From positions 2,687,501 through 2,751,500 of the forward strand of contig NZ_FNUD01000002.1 in the NCBI RefSeq assembly GCF_900106095.1: a DNA stretch of 64,000 nucleotides, read 5' to 3'. Positions within the stretch are counted from its first letter, which is position 1; the number at the start of each line of letters is the position of its first letter. A model generated the notes under the pieces. The model searched no databases, was not told the DNA's origin, and saw nothing but the letters and a program-made list of their open reading frames with translations. Below are positions 18,141 through 26,608 of the stretch, piece after piece. The position numbers and the translations under genes are program-made. The DNA is from Pseudomonas deceptionensis. Its GTDB lineage: Bacteria > Pseudomonadota > Gammaproteobacteria > Pseudomonadales > Pseudomonadaceae.

Positions 18141-19118
18141 ATGAGCGAAAACCTGTCTGTCGCCACCCGCCCGCAGCCGTTGCAGGCCGGGGTCAAATTG
18201 CGCGGAGCCGAGAAGGTTGCGCGCATCCCGGTGAAAATCCTGCCCACCGAAACCCTGCCGCGCAAACCCGACTGGATCCGTGTGCCCATCTCCACCTCAC
18301 CCGAGGTGGCCCGGGTCAAGGCGCTGCTGCGCAAACACAAGCTGCACAGTGTGTGCGAAGAAGCCTCTTGCCCGAATCTTGGGGAGTGTTTCTCGGGTGG
18401 TACTGCGACTTTTATGATCATGGGCGATATCTGCACGCGTCGCTGCCCGTTCTGTGACGTGGGGCACGGCCGCCCGAAGCCGCTGGATATGGACGAGCCG
18501 AAAAACCTGGCCATCGCCATTGCCGACCTGCGCCTCAAGTACGTGGTGATCACCTCGGTGGACCGCGACGACTTGCGCGACGGCGGCGCCCGGCACTTTG
18601 TCGACTGCCTGCGCGAAATTCGCAAGCTGTCACCGGGGGTGCAACTTGAAACCCTGGTGCCCGATTACCGCGGGCGCATGGACGTGGCGTTGGCGATCAC
18701 CGAGCAAGAGCCGCCCGATGTGTTCAACCACAACCTGGAAACGGTGCCGCGCCTGTACAAGGCTGCGCGGCCGGGCTCGGATTTCGAGTGGTCACTGGAC
18801 CTGTTGCATAACTTCAAACGCAGGGTGCCCCATGTACCGACCAAGTCCGGGCTGATGCTCGGTCTGGGTGAAACGGACGAGGAAGTGATCGAAGTGATGC
18901 GGCGCCTGCGCGAGCATGAGGTCGACATGCTGACCCTGGGGCAGTATCTGCAACCTTCGCGCAGCCACCTGCCGGTACAGCGCTTCGTGCACCCGGACAC
19001 TTTCGCCTGGTTTGCGGAGGAGGGGCAGCGCATGGGTTTTAAAAACGTCGCATCGGGCCCGCTGGTGCGTTCCTCATACCATGCGGATGAGCAGGTGAAG
19101 GGCAGTATAAGCCGGTGA
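18141..19118 (+). CDS. lipA: Lipoyl synthase (second-copy type, in glycine operon)
   Basis: A 325-residue radical-SAM enzyme inserting two sulfurs into octanoyl-lysine. Both iron-sulfur clusters are accounted for: auxiliary cluster cysteines Cys72/77/83 ([13 protein letters not shown]) and radical-SAM cysteines Cys98/102/105 (CTRRCPFC). The C-terminal Ser motif VRSSYHAD is present. Pseudomonas has a housekeeping lipA next to lipB; this copy, behind gcvH and glyA, is probably co-regulated to lipoylate GcvH. ATG at 18141 has a GGAG site; the frame is open to 18126. A REP pair follows. Confidence 0.93.
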   Translation: MSENLSVATRPQPLQAGVKLRGAEKVARIPVKILPTETLPRKPDWIRVPISTSPEVARVKALLRKHKLHSVCEEASCPNLGECFSGGTATFMIMGDICTRRCPFCDVGHGRPKPLDMDEPKNLAIAIADLRLKYVVITSVDRDDLRDGGARHFVDCLREIRKLSPGVQLETLVPDYRGRMDVALAITEQEPPDVFNHNLETVPRLYKAARPGSDFEWSLDLLHNFKRRVPHVPTKSGLMLGLGETDEEVIEVMRRLREHEVDMLTLGQYLQPSRSHLPVQRFVHPDTFAWFAEEGQRMGFKNVASGPLVRSSYHADEQVKGSISR

Positions 19119-19124
19119 GCACGC

Positions 19125-19231
19125 TGTAGCCGCTGCCGCAGGCTGCGATAAGGTCCGAAGGGCCTTCATAAAGCGGGCCGCTTTGTCGCAGTGGTGCACC
19201 AAACCCATCGCAGCCTGCGGCAGCGGCTACA
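19125..19231. repeat. REP doublet after lipA
   Basis: Perfect 25-bp inverted copies at 19125-19149 and 19207-19231 (arm start TGTAGCCGCTGCCGCAGG) are separated by 57 bp. It lies between convergent lipA and fpvF and may limit read-through. Confidence 0.85.
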
Positions 19232-19241
19232 GTTTTGGTGT

Positions 19242-20147
19242 TTATGTCTTGCTCAACACCTTGACGATGGCGTCAATGTTGCCCTGCAATCCGGCCACAG
19301 GGTCGGCCTCGTCTGCCGTCACCACCACCAGTTCACTGCCGCCCGCAGCAATCGCAGCCTTCACCGCCGCCTCAGGCTGGCGGTGATCCAGCACCAGCGC
19401 CACATCATTGTCTTTCAGGGTTTGGGTCAGTGCTTGCAGTGACTCGGGTGTCCAGGTTTCGTCACCCTTGTGGTCCACCTCAACCCGCTCCAGATTCAGC
19501 CCGCCCATCAAGTAATCGAGCCGGTCCGACAAGCTCACCACGGTCAAATTGTCAGCCTTGGCCAGCTGTGCCTCGCTGTCGGCGCTGAGCTTGAGTAAAC
19601 GCTGTTTGATACCTGCCAGGTTGGCTTCGATCCTTGGCTTGGCATCCGGCGCCAACCGCACCAGATCGGCAGCGATCACATCCGCCATGCGCCCCATATT
19701 GTTGCTGGTCAGCCACGGCTGGCTGTTCAGGCCATCGACGTGAGCACCCGGTTGCACGGCAATGCCCGGCAGGCTGCCGTCCACTGGCCGCGCAGCGTCA
19801 ACTTCAACAATGCGGATATTGCTGCGCCGCGCCATGGGGTACAGCGGGTCATCGCTCCACAATGAACGCAGGCCAATCACGGCATCCGCGTGTGTGGCCA
19901 GTTTGTGCAAGGCAGGGGCGCCGCGACCGCTGAAGTAGGCACTCTGCCGGCTACCGGGCAGGTTGGCCGCTGCGGCCCGTTCCAGGGTCACGTTGCTGTC
20001 TTTGAGCAGCAACTCGCCCAGCCCGTAAGTGATCGGCAGGCTGGCGAGGATGCGCGCCGGTTGCGTTGCTGTGTCGGCTGCCAGCAGCGGAGTACTGAGC
20101 AGGCCGGTGATGGCCAGGGCCAGTGAGAGTTTGCGCAGAGTGAGCAT
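19242..20147 (-). CDS. fpvF: Periplasmic binding protein FpvF (ferripyoverdine iron release)
   Basis: A 301-residue secreted protein with a signal peptide (LALAITGLLSTPLLA) of the ZnuA/cluster A-I binding-protein fold. It lacks the conserved metal-binding histidines of that family: the usual His positions are replaced in AAANLPGSRQSAYF and GLRSLWSD. In P. aeruginosa FpvF (PA2410) is the second periplasmic protein of FpvCDEF and is thought to bind the pyoverdine or chelated iron. It is the last gene of an eight-gene minus-strand operon; its ATG directly follows the fpvE stop. Confidence 0.85.
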   Translation of the reverse strand: MLTLRKLSLALAITGLLSTPLLAADTATQPARILASLPITYGLGELLLKDSNVTLERAAAANLPGSRQSAYFSGRGAPALHKLATHADAVIGLRSLWSDDPLYPMARRSNIRIVEVDAARPVDGSLPGIAVQPGAHVDGLNSQPWLTSNNMGRMADVIAADLVRLAPDAKPRIEANLAGIKQRLLKLSADSEAQLAKADNLTVVSLSDRLDYLMGGLNLERVEVDHKGDETWTPESLQALTQTLKDNDVALVLDHRQPEAAVKAAIAAGGSELVVVTADEADPVAGLQGNIDAIVKVLSKT

Positions 20148-21047
20148 TTATCCAATATTCCCTTTCAGGCTGGGCACCACGCCTCGGGCGATGGCGGCGA
20201 GGGCGAAGGCGATACCGGCCATTAGAATAATGGCGGCGCCGGACGGGATCGGCAGGTCAAACACGATGGGCAGCAGGATGCCGCACACGGTACTGACGGT
20301 GGCGATCAGCACCGAAATCCAGAAAAATCCCTTCAGCGACTGGCTGAGCAAGCGCGCCGCCGCTGCCGGAATCACCAGAAGGGCACCCACCAGAATCGCG
20401 CCAATGACTTTAACGGCGGCGACGGTAATCAGCGTCACGAGAATCACGAACAGGTAGTCCAGCGACTTCACCGCCACTCCGCGCACCGCCGCCAGTTGCG
20501 GGTTGAAACTGGCGAGCATGATGCGGTTGTACAGCGGCAGGCTGAGGCCCAGCACCAGCGCGCCGACAATCGCCAGTACCAGCAGATCATTGCTGTTGAC
20601 CGTCAGCACCGAGCCGAACAGTACGTTCTCGAGAATGTGCACGTTGATCTTGCCCGCCAGAATCAGCAGCAGGCTGGCGCCCAGAGCCAATGACACCGAC
20701 AGAAACACGCCGATCAGGGTGTCCGGTGCCAGCCCGGTGCGATTGCGCAGGTAATTGAGTGAAATCCCGAACAGCAGGCAATACCCGAACAGGCTGCCAT
20801 ACGGCCCGGTGTAGGGTTCACCCAGCAGGATGCCGATGGCGACGCCGGTCAGTGCCGCATGCCCCACCGCCTCCGAGAAAAACGCGAAACGCTTGACCAC
20901 CACCAGCGTGCCCAGGCCTCCGAGTACCGGGCCAATCAGCAAGCCGGCAAGTAATGCATTGACCACAAAACCGTAGGCCAGCACTTCGGGCAAATACCCC
21001 GCCGAGGCCCAGCCCTGAACCATCAGACGGAACGCTTCATAACTCAT
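20148..21047 (-). CDS. fpvE: ABC transporter permease FpvE (ZnuB/MntB family)
   Basis: A 299-residue inner-membrane permease of the zinc/manganese/iron ABC-3 family with about eight or nine helices. Visible family marks are GPVLGGLGTLVVVKRFAFFSEAVGHAAL near the N-terminus and NPQLAAVRGVAV in the middle. In the FpvCDEF system it carries iron released from pyoverdine in the periplasm into the cytosol. ATGA overlap with fpvD and direct abutment with fpvF show tight translational coupling. Alone it could be called a Zn/Mn permease; the fpvGHJK context decides. Confidence 0.87.
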   Translation of the reverse strand: MSYEAFRLMVQGWASAGYLPEVLAYGFVVNALLAGLLIGPVLGGLGTLVVVKRFAFFSEAVGHAALTGVAIGILLGEPYTGPYGSLFGYCLLFGISLNYLRNRTGLAPDTLIGVFLSVSLALGASLLLILAGKINVHILENVLFGSVLTVNSNDLLVLAIVGALVLGLSLPLYNRIMLASFNPQLAAVRGVAVKSLDYLFVILVTLITVAAVKVIGAILVGALLVIPAAAARLLSQSLKGFFWISVLIATVSTVCGILLPIVFDLPIPSGAAIILMAGIAFALAAIARGVVPSLKGNIG

Positions 21048-21799
21048 GAGCGGGCGCTCCCGTGAGCCTTGGGATGGGTTGAAAACAGGTTGAGCAAGCG
21101 TTCGGGGCTCAGGGTCTTTTCAGGCGGGCCGTCGAACAGGACCTGGCGATTGAGCCCGGTCACCCGTTCTGCCAGTCGTTTCACGGCGGCCAGATCGTGC
21201 TCGATCCACACCACGGTAACTCCGGCCTGACGCCAGTCAGTCAGCAAGCGCTCAAACACTCGGGCACCGGCCTCGTCCAGCGCCGACATGGGTTCATCCA
21301 GCACCAGCAACTGCGGTGCAGGGATCAGGCCCTGTGCCAGCAACACGCGCTGGCGCTCACCCCCGGACAGCGCGCCCATGCGCCGCTTGCGTTTGTCCTG
21401 CATGCCCACGCGCTCCAGCGCTTCGCCGATGGCCGGGCCGACCTTGCGTGACAAGCCCATAAAGGCCGGACGGCGTTGACACATGGCGGCCATGAAATCG
21501 TCGACGGTCATGGGCAAGCCCCGGTCGAACTCCAGGGCTTGCGGCACGTAACCGATCAGCCCCGGTTCGCCCGGCCAGTTCAGGCACAGACGACCCTGGT
21601 GGGGCATTTGCCCCAGCAGGGTCTTGATCAACGAGCTTTTGCCACCGCCGTTTGGCCCCACCAGCGCATGGATGCTGCCGGGCAGAATGCTGAAGCTGAC
21701 ATGATCCAGAATTGTGGTGCGACCCAGGGTCAGCGACACCTGATCAAACTCGACCCCCGGCCCGCAGGCCGCTACCGACAGGCGTTCAACAGCCGTCAT
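21044..21799 (-). CDS. fpvD: ABC transporter ATPase FpvD
   Basis: A 251-residue nucleotide-binding subunit. Walker A is GPNGGGKSS (about residues 48-56), the signature is LSGGERQRV, Walker B is LLVLDEPM, and the switch His is in VWIEHD. It energises FpvE for iron uptake after removal from pyoverdine. Its start overlaps the fpvC stop (ATGA), and its stop overlaps the fpvE start in the same way. Confidence 0.88.
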   Translation of the reverse strand: MTAVERLSVAACGPGVEFDQVSLTLGRTTILDHVSFSILPGSIHALVGPNGGGKSSLIKTLLGQMPHQGRLCLNWPGEPGLIGYVPQALEFDRGLPMTVDDFMAAMCQRRPAFMGLSRKVGPAIGEALERVGMQDKRKRRMGALSGGERQRVLLAQGLIPAPQLLVLDEPMSALDEAGARVFERLLTDWRQAGVTVVWIEHDLAAVKRLAERVTGLNRQVLFDGPPEKTLSPERLLNLFSTHPKAHGSARS

Positions 21800-22737
21800 G
21801 CCCCGGCCTCCTGAATGGCCCGGACCACGGTATCGAGGTTGCCGGTCATTTCTTTTTCGTACTTGTCGGCGCTGTAGTCGCCATAGGAAATATGCGACAG
21901 CGGGTACAGCTTGACCCCGGACTCGCGCTGAATGGTCTCGACATAAGTGGACGGGAAATCCATCTCGGAGAAGATCACCTTCACATCCAGTTCGCGCAGT
22001 TGATCGATGGTTTTCTTCAACTGGCTGGGGCTTGGCTCAATGCCGTGGGCCGGCTCGACCACCGCGGTGACTTCTAGGCCAAACTCGCGCAGCAGGTAGT
22101 CGTAAGCCGCGTGCACCGTGGCCACGCGCAGGTCGGCGTTGGGTGCCCGGGTCAATTTGGCCAGGGCTTCGGCGCGCATCTGGCGCAGGCGCTTGCCGTA
22201 GGCACGGGCATTGGCGGTATAGGTTTTGGCGTTGGCCGGATCGAGCTTGCCCAGCTCCCGGGCGATGTTGTTGACCTGGGCAATCGAGGCGCTGATCGAC
22301 AGGAAGGTGTGCGGGTTGACCACCTTGCCCGCCCCCCGTGCCGCGTTGCCGGTGGCGGCCAGCAAGGGCACGTTCTGATTGGCTTCAATCACCGGGATGG
22401 CGGGCTTTTCGCTGGCCTCGATCATGCGGTCGGCGAAGTCATCGTGGCCCACGCCATTGAGCACGATCACATCCAGGGTGCCGATGCGCTTGATGTCTTC
22501 GGCGCGCGGTTCATAGGCGTGGGGGTTGAAACCGGCCGGGATCAGCGGCACCACCTCGGCCTTGTCGCCGACGATATTGGCCACGTAGCTGTAATACGGG
22601 TGCAGGGTGATGCCAATGCGCAGTGGCTTGGCCAGTGGCGCAGGTGCGGTGTCGGCACTGACCGCGGGTGACAGGCAAAGGGCAAACAGGCCGGCCAGCA
22701 GCAAAGTGCGGCGGCGCAATACAGATGAAATCGACAT
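21796..22737 (-). CDS. fpvC: Periplasmic metal-binding protein FpvC
   Basis: A 313-residue cluster A-I metal-binding protein with a signal peptide (RRTLLLAGLFALCLSPAVSA). All four metal ligands of the family are visible: His in FNPHAYEP, His in NPHTFLS, His in VHAAYDYL and the acidic residue in SEMDFPST. In P. aeruginosa FpvC (PA2407) takes the iron freed from pyoverdine and hands it to FpvDE. The ATG at 22737 gives the signal peptide; the frame is open further upstream into the fpvK gene. FpvF, the operon's other binding protein, lacks these ligands. Confidence 0.87.
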   Translation of the reverse strand: MSISSVLRRRTLLLAGLFALCLSPAVSADTAPAPLAKPLRIGITLHPYYSYVANIVGDKAEVVPLIPAGFNPHAYEPRAEDIKRIGTLDVIVLNGVGHDDFADRMIEASEKPAIPVIEANQNVPLLAATGNAARGAGKVVNPHTFLSISASIAQVNNIARELGKLDPANAKTYTANARAYGKRLRQMRAEALAKLTRAPNADLRVATVHAAYDYLLREFGLEVTAVVEPAHGIEPSPSQLKKTIDQLRELDVKVIFSEMDFPSTYVETIQRESGVKLYPLSHISYGDYSADKYEKEMTGNLDTVVRAIQEAGA

Positions 22738-22771
22738 GGCGAGCAGTCTTCTCTCAGGTAACGCGGTGGGT

Positions 22772-23326
22772 TCAGTGACGGTGCTGGCGGGTAACCCCGG
22801 CATCGAATTGCGCGATCACTTGTTGCCAGCCGCTTTGGTTCAAGGCGGCATCGCTGAAGTCGGCGGGGGCTTTTACGTCGCGATTGCGGTTCAGCCAGAT
22901 GTCCGGCTCGGTGCTGATGCGCATCAAAAACGAGCCCGCCACCTCAGGGTTGGGGCTGATGCCCAGGTAGGCCTGCTCGCCCAGTAATTGCCACACATGG
23001 CTGCCCCGGCTGACGGAGCTGGCATCGCTGGCAAAGGGCGCGAAGCCTTCAGTGGCCAGTTGCGCGGGTTGGGGCAGGGCGCTGGCCTCTTCGCGCAGCA
23101 ACCGGATTTCGTCCAGAGTGACCCGCAGGTCGGCGTAGATGCCTTGTTCGGCGGCGCTCAGGTCACGTCGTGCATCCAGTTGGTGGGCGGCCACCGAGGT
23201 CACTTCCTGCGACTCGTGACGCCAGGCCACCACGGAGCCGGCCACGGTCAGAATCACCAGGCACAGCAGCAACACGTACAGCGTTTCATGCCCGGCCCCG
23301 GCGGGGCGCACCACTTGAGTACTCAT
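22772..23326 (-). CDS. fpvK: FpvK-like periplasm-facing membrane protein (DUF6162)
   Basis: A 184-residue protein with one N-terminal membrane helix (LYVLLLCLVILTVAGSVVAW, residues 16-35) and a periplasmic domain rich in helices. It ends in the basic/His tail RQHRH. By position it is FpvK (PA2406), part of the FpvGHJK inner-membrane assembly needed for reduction of ferripyoverdine; its biochemical role is not known. It overlaps fpvJ by ATGA. Confidence 0.82.
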   Translation of the reverse strand: MSTQVVRPAGAGHETLYVLLLCLVILTVAGSVVAWRHESQEVTSVAAHQLDARRDLSAAEQGIYADLRVTLDEIRLLREEASALPQPAQLATEGFAPFASDASSVSRGSHVWQLLGEQAYLGISPNPEVAGSFLMRISTEPDIWLNRNRDVKAPADFSDAALNQSGWQQVIAQFDAGVTRQHRH

Positions 23327-23658
23327 GGGGCCTCGATATCGGCTTGGTCGATTTCAACGATGTGACCGGGACCGGCGTCGAACAGCACATAAAATTCGGA
23401 GTCCGGGCGCTTGAAGGTCAGGGTTGAATCGGCTCCCAGCTTGCCGGGCACCAGGATGGTTTCGTCGTAGCCGATCACATCCAGGGTCACGCCCGGTGCG
23501 CCGCTGCCGTCGGAAAACCCGCCGGTGCAACGGATTTGCCCGTCTTCTACGGCCGTGCACTCGCACATCGGGTTGTGGGCCAGTGCCTGGCTGCAAACGC
23601 CGAGCAACGCAATAAATCCCGCCGCCAGGGCAGGTTTTTTAAACAGGCGCGAAGGCAT
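23323..23658 (-). CDS. fpvJ: FpvJ-like small periplasmic protein
   Basis: A 111-residue secreted protein with signal peptide (AALGFIALLGVCSQALA-like core, ending before HNPMCEC). The mature part has three cysteines (CEC and IRC) and a predicted beta fold, and it ends EIDQADIEAP. By gene order it is FpvJ (PA2405). Members of FpvGHJK are required for efficient iron release from pyoverdine, but the exact task of FpvJ is unclear. The start at 23658 shares one base with the fpvH stop (TAATG). The open frame extends upstream to 23748 inside fpvH, but not with a better start. Confidence 0.82.
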   Translation of the reverse strand: MPSRLFKKPALAAGFIALLGVCSQALAHNPMCECTAVEDGQIRCTGGFSDGSGAPGVTLDVIGYDETILVPGKLGADSTLTFKRPDSEFYVLFDAGPGHIVEIDQADIEAP

Positions 23659-24197
23659 TATTTGGCTCCTCGTTGGGCCAGCCAGGCGACCGTAGCCGGT
23701 GAAGCCTGACTCAGGGGAATGGAGGCCTGGTGCATGGAACCGTCCCACCCTTCAAGGGTGATCCACAGCTCTGCGTCGGCTTTGGTGCGTTCCGGGATCG
23801 GCAAGGTGGCGCCCATGCGGTACGGCGTGCCGAAAAAAATCACCCCGGCGGCCCGCAGGCTGCGTGGCTTGCCGATACGCAGGTAGGTGGCCTTGACCTC
23901 ATCGATACAGGCTTGGCACAGGGCGGCGTTAAAGCTTTTCATATGACCGGCGGGGCCGTCAGGGCGCGGTGCCTCGTTGCGTAGTTCGGCCAGTTGCAGG
24001 CTCCAGGGGCCGACCTGCACGGTGCCGATATCGCGCTCGCCCAGGCCGCTGTCCCCGCGAAACAGCGAGGCGTCGGCAAAGTACTTGGGCATAAAGCCCA
24101 GCGGCACCAACAGCAGCAGGATGTTTATGTGAAAGCGCCATTTGTGCCAGAACCGGCTCAGGGCGGACGCGGGCGGTGCAGTCACTGCCTTGCTCAT
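23658..24197 (-). CDS. fpvH: FpvH-like inner-membrane protein
   Basis: A 179-residue protein with one N-terminal helix (FHINILLLLVPLGFMPKYF, about 23-41) and a periplasmic domain containing a Cys pair in CQACID. By order it is FpvH (PA2404). In P. aeruginosa FpvH works with the reductase FpvG and increases ferripyoverdine reduction. The CxxC pair could take part in redox or metal handling; this is inference. ATGA overlap with fpvG. Confidence 0.83.
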   Translation of the reverse strand: MSKAVTAPPASALSRFWHKWRFHINILLLLVPLGFMPKYFADASLFRGDSGLGERDIGTVQVGPWSLQLAELRNEAPRPDGPAGHMKSFNAALCQACIDEVKATYLRIGKPRSLRAAGVIFFGTPYRMGATLPIPERTKADAELWITLEGWDGSMHQASIPLSQASPATVAWLAQRGAK

Positions 24198-25405
24198 ACA
24201 TTGGCCTCTTCGGGCTGTGGGTCATGGGCCGTGACGGTCCGGGTTTTGACCGGGGCGCGGGCAGGCTTATTGCTGCGCTTGAGGGCGTTGGCGGTGGCCA
24301 GTGCGGTGCGTTTGGTCCAGATCAACAGACCGCTCAAGACCATCATGCTGAGAACGAGGCCGAAGAAGAACCAGATCAGCTTGACCCACAGCCCGCCAAA
24401 GTCGCCGGTGTGCAGCGGGCGCATCGACTCGGTCACCAGCTCCAGCCCGGAGCGGTCGGCGATCATGCGCGAGCCTTCAATCGCGCCGTTGTACGGGTTG
24501 ATATCCGCCGTTTGGAACAGCAGCGGATACCAGCCCGGGCCGCCGACTTCGATATGCCCATAGGCATTGCTTGGCAGGCTGACAAAACTGGCTTCCAGCC
24601 CCGGGATATTCTCGGCGGCAATTTTCACTGCCTGATCGAGGCTGATCTGTGGCGCGGGTGTGCCGTCCGGCATGATCGGCACATCCTGGCGCGCCACAAC
24701 GGGCGGGTTGCCGGCGGTCGAAATCGAAATCTGGTTATCGAACATAAAGGCCTGGATCAAGAACCACAGGCCGGTGATGGAAATCACCGCGATAAACCAG
24801 ATCGACCAGATGCCACACAGGCGATGGAAGTCGCCCCAGAAAATCCGCGCTCCGTGTTTGAAACGCAGGTTGGGTTTGAAAAAGCCCTTCCAGAATTTCT
24901 TGTAGACCACCAGCCCGGTGACCAGCGATGCCAGCAATGGCAAGCCAAGGAACGACACCAGGTACCAGCCCCAGCTGTAGCCATTGGTAAACGGTACCAG
25001 CCACCAGCCGTGCAGGGCGCGGGTAAAGGCCTTGAAGTTAAAACTCGGGCTCTCGCCCTGAATGGCCCCTGTGTACGGGTTGATGTACAGCGACGGCGAG
25101 CGGCCGTCCGGGTACACCACATCGGCGACCAGGGCAAAGTGCGACTCGTCCGGGCGGCTGATCGACTGCACGGCCAGCGCCGGTTCGGCCTTGTGGATGG
25201 CAGTCAATACCTGCTCGTAAGTCAGCAGCGGCGCATCATCCGACGGTTGGCTGGCGCGGGCCTCGGGAGTGGCCAGCCACACGATCTCCTGGCTGACCAC
25301 GGCCAGGGTGCCGGTCACGCAGACAATCAACACAAAGAACCAGACAGGCAGCGTCAACCAGCTGTGCACCAGAAACCAGAGTTTGGAACGGGACTTTTTG
25401 GACAT
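24194..25405 (-). CDS. fpvG: PepSY inner-membrane reductase FpvG (ferripyoverdine reduction)
   Basis: A 403-residue PepSY-associated membrane protein with four helices and large periplasmic loops: LVHSWLTLPVWFFVLIVCVTG, LVSFLGLPLLASLVTGLVVY, WSIWFIAVISITGLWF and LIWFFFGLVLSMMVLSGLLIW. Conserved histidines (HSWL, HGWW, DFHRLCG) probably bind heme. FpvG (PA2403) reduces Fe(III)-pyoverdine so iron can be released. ATG at 25405 (MSKKSR) is preferred over a TTG four codons upstream. First gene of the fpvGHJKCDEF operon, which overlaps or abuts at nearly every junction. Confidence 0.87.
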   Translation of the reverse strand: MSKKSRSKLWFLVHSWLTLPVWFFVLIVCVTGTLAVVSQEIVWLATPEARASQPSDDAPLLTYEQVLTAIHKAEPALAVQSISRPDESHFALVADVVYPDGRSPSLYINPYTGAIQGESPSFNFKAFTRALHGWWLVPFTNGYSWGWYLVSFLGLPLLASLVTGLVVYKKFWKGFFKPNLRFKHGARIFWGDFHRLCGIWSIWFIAVISITGLWFLIQAFMFDNQISISTAGNPPVVARQDVPIMPDGTPAPQISLDQAVKIAAENIPGLEASFVSLPSNAYGHIEVGGPGWYPLLFQTADINPYNGAIEGSRMIADRSGLELVTESMRPLHTGDFGGLWVKLIWFFFGLVLSMMVLSGLLIWTKRTALATANALKRSNKPARAPVKTRTVTAHDPQPEEANV

Positions 25406-25448
25406 GGGAAACGGCAAACTCGCAGCAGGGCGGGTGTGTAATCGCCAT

Positions 25449-25467
25449 TGAGAAGCGATTGCTTATC
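25449..25467 (-). promoter_or_regulatory. Weak Fur-like site upstream of fpvG
   Basis: On the minus strand the sequence GATAAGCAATCGCTTCTCA begins like a Fur box (GATAA) and keeps some of the palindrome, but fewer than half of the consensus positions match. It lies 44-62 bp before the fpvG start. Iron control of this operon is expected; the site is only a candidate, and I could not find a clear PvdS recognition box. Confidence 0.3.
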
Positions 25468-25543
25468 CATGTAGGACGGATGAGATGTGCAAAACCCGAA
25501 GCTTGAGTTGTAAAAAATTGTGTCCATGGCTGTGGGGGCGGGG

Positions 25544-26494
25544 TTAGCCCAGTGACCGCCCCAGCTTCCAGTACCCCATCAACGTCAGCCCCTTGCGGTC
25601 CAGCCCGCAGTCATTGACGAGAAACCGCCTTATGGCCATGACTGCCGCTGATTCCCCGGCCACCCAGGCATAAAACTCGTTCTGTTTGGCGCTGGCCCGC
25701 TCCCATAGCCGCTGGCTGTCCAGGTCGGGTTCTTCCAGTTCGGCGTGGTCCGCTGTTTGCACGCGGACTGGCGGCAGGCTTGCCAGTTCGCGGGCCGCGA
25801 GGAGCATGCCGTCGCCGTGCCCGGTGCCCAGGCTGGCGCGGGGAAGCCAGTGCACTTTGGTGTTGGGGCCGCAGAGCAAAGGCTGGCAGTCGGACTCTTC
25901 GGGCACTTCGATAAAGGCTTGTACCTGGGGTGTGTCCGGGTGCCGGGCCAGTTGTTCGAGGATGCCGGCAATGGCCGGCAGCGCGGTTTCGTCTCCGATC
26001 AGCAGCACTTTGCGTACACCCTGGGGCAGTTGCCATTCATAGCCGCCGGGGTCGTCGTCAAAGGCGGCATTGGGGGCGTTGATTTGCAGGCGGTCGCCGA
26101 TGTTGGCTTGCATTGCCCAGCGTGAAGCGGGGCCGGTGTCGCCATGCAACACAAAATCGATGTCCAGCTCGCCCGCTTCGGTGCGCAGGTTGCGGATCGT
26201 GTAAGAGCGCATGGCAGGCGCCTGCTCGGGGCTCAAGTCACGCAGGGCCGCTCGCCAGTCGCCGTGCTTGGGCAGGTTGGGGGCGGCGCCATTGGCGCCG
26301 GGGAACAGCACCTTGACCCGTTGATCGGGCGCCAGGGTGCGCATCAGCGCCACATCGTCGCCGCTGAACACCAGGCGGGTCAGCGAAGGGCTCAGTGCAA
26401 TGCGGCGCTTGAGCTGGATGTCGAACAGGCAGTAACCGGTGGGTTTGCTGAGTCGTTTGCGCAGGTTTTTTACCAGTGTGGCAGCGGCGGACAT
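25544..26494 (-). CDS. Siderophore-interacting protein (FAD-dependent ferric-siderophore reductase)
   Basis: A 316-residue cytosolic flavoprotein of the ViuB/SIP family. The FAD-binding motif is MRSYTIRN (about residue 92), followed by DFVLHGDTGPASRWA, then the NAD(P)H-domain features KVLLIGDETALPAI and YAWVAGESAAVMAIR. These enzymes reduce Fe(III)-siderophores in the cytosol to release Fe(II). The 138-bp gap to fpvG and its place upstream on the same strand suggest either co-transcription or parallel iron control. Substrate not known; pyoverdine iron is released in the periplasm, so a xenosiderophore is possible. Confidence 0.9.
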   Translation of the reverse strand: MSAAATLVKNLRKRLSKPTGYCLFDIQLKRRIALSPSLTRLVFSGDDVALMRTLAPDQRVKVLFPGANGAAPNLPKHGDWRAALRDLSPEQAPAMRSYTIRNLRTEAGELDIDFVLHGDTGPASRWAMQANIGDRLQINAPNAAFDDDPGGYEWQLPQGVRKVLLIGDETALPAIAGILEQLARHPDTPQVQAFIEVPEESDCQPLLCGPNTKVHWLPRASLGTGHGDGMLLAARELASLPPVRVQTADHAELEEPDLDSQRLWERASAKQNEFYAWVAGESAAVMAIRRFLVNDCGLDRKGLTLMGYWKLGRSLG

Positions 26495-26555
26495 AACAGC
26501 ACCTCAGTAAGCAGGAATCGTTTGTATAACGAATTTCAGGGCGCTGAATTTAGCC

Positions 26556-26608
26556 AGGGTCTGTTGACGTTTCGTTGTGACACGCGACCCGAAACGTCAA
26601 CAGACCCT
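26556..26608. repeat. Perfect 19-bp inverted repeat at the 3' end of mntH
   Basis: Arms AGGGTCTGTTGACGTTTCG (26556-26574) and its exact complement (26590-26608) enclose a 15-nt loop. The right arm overlaps the mntH stop codon by two bases. There is no U-tract, so it is not a classical intrinsic terminator, although it would form a very stable RNA hairpin. The arms differ from the three REP families elsewhere in the window. Confidence 0.8.

Noticed and set aside
24176..25441. 421-codon frame antisense to fpvG
   Set aside because: Antisense shadow with no recognisable domain; fpvG fits the operon and the PepSY family.
25449..25546. PvdS recognition box upstream of fpvG
   Set aside because: I looked for TAAAT-N16-CGT on the minus strand and did not find it; only a weak Fur-like site is seen.
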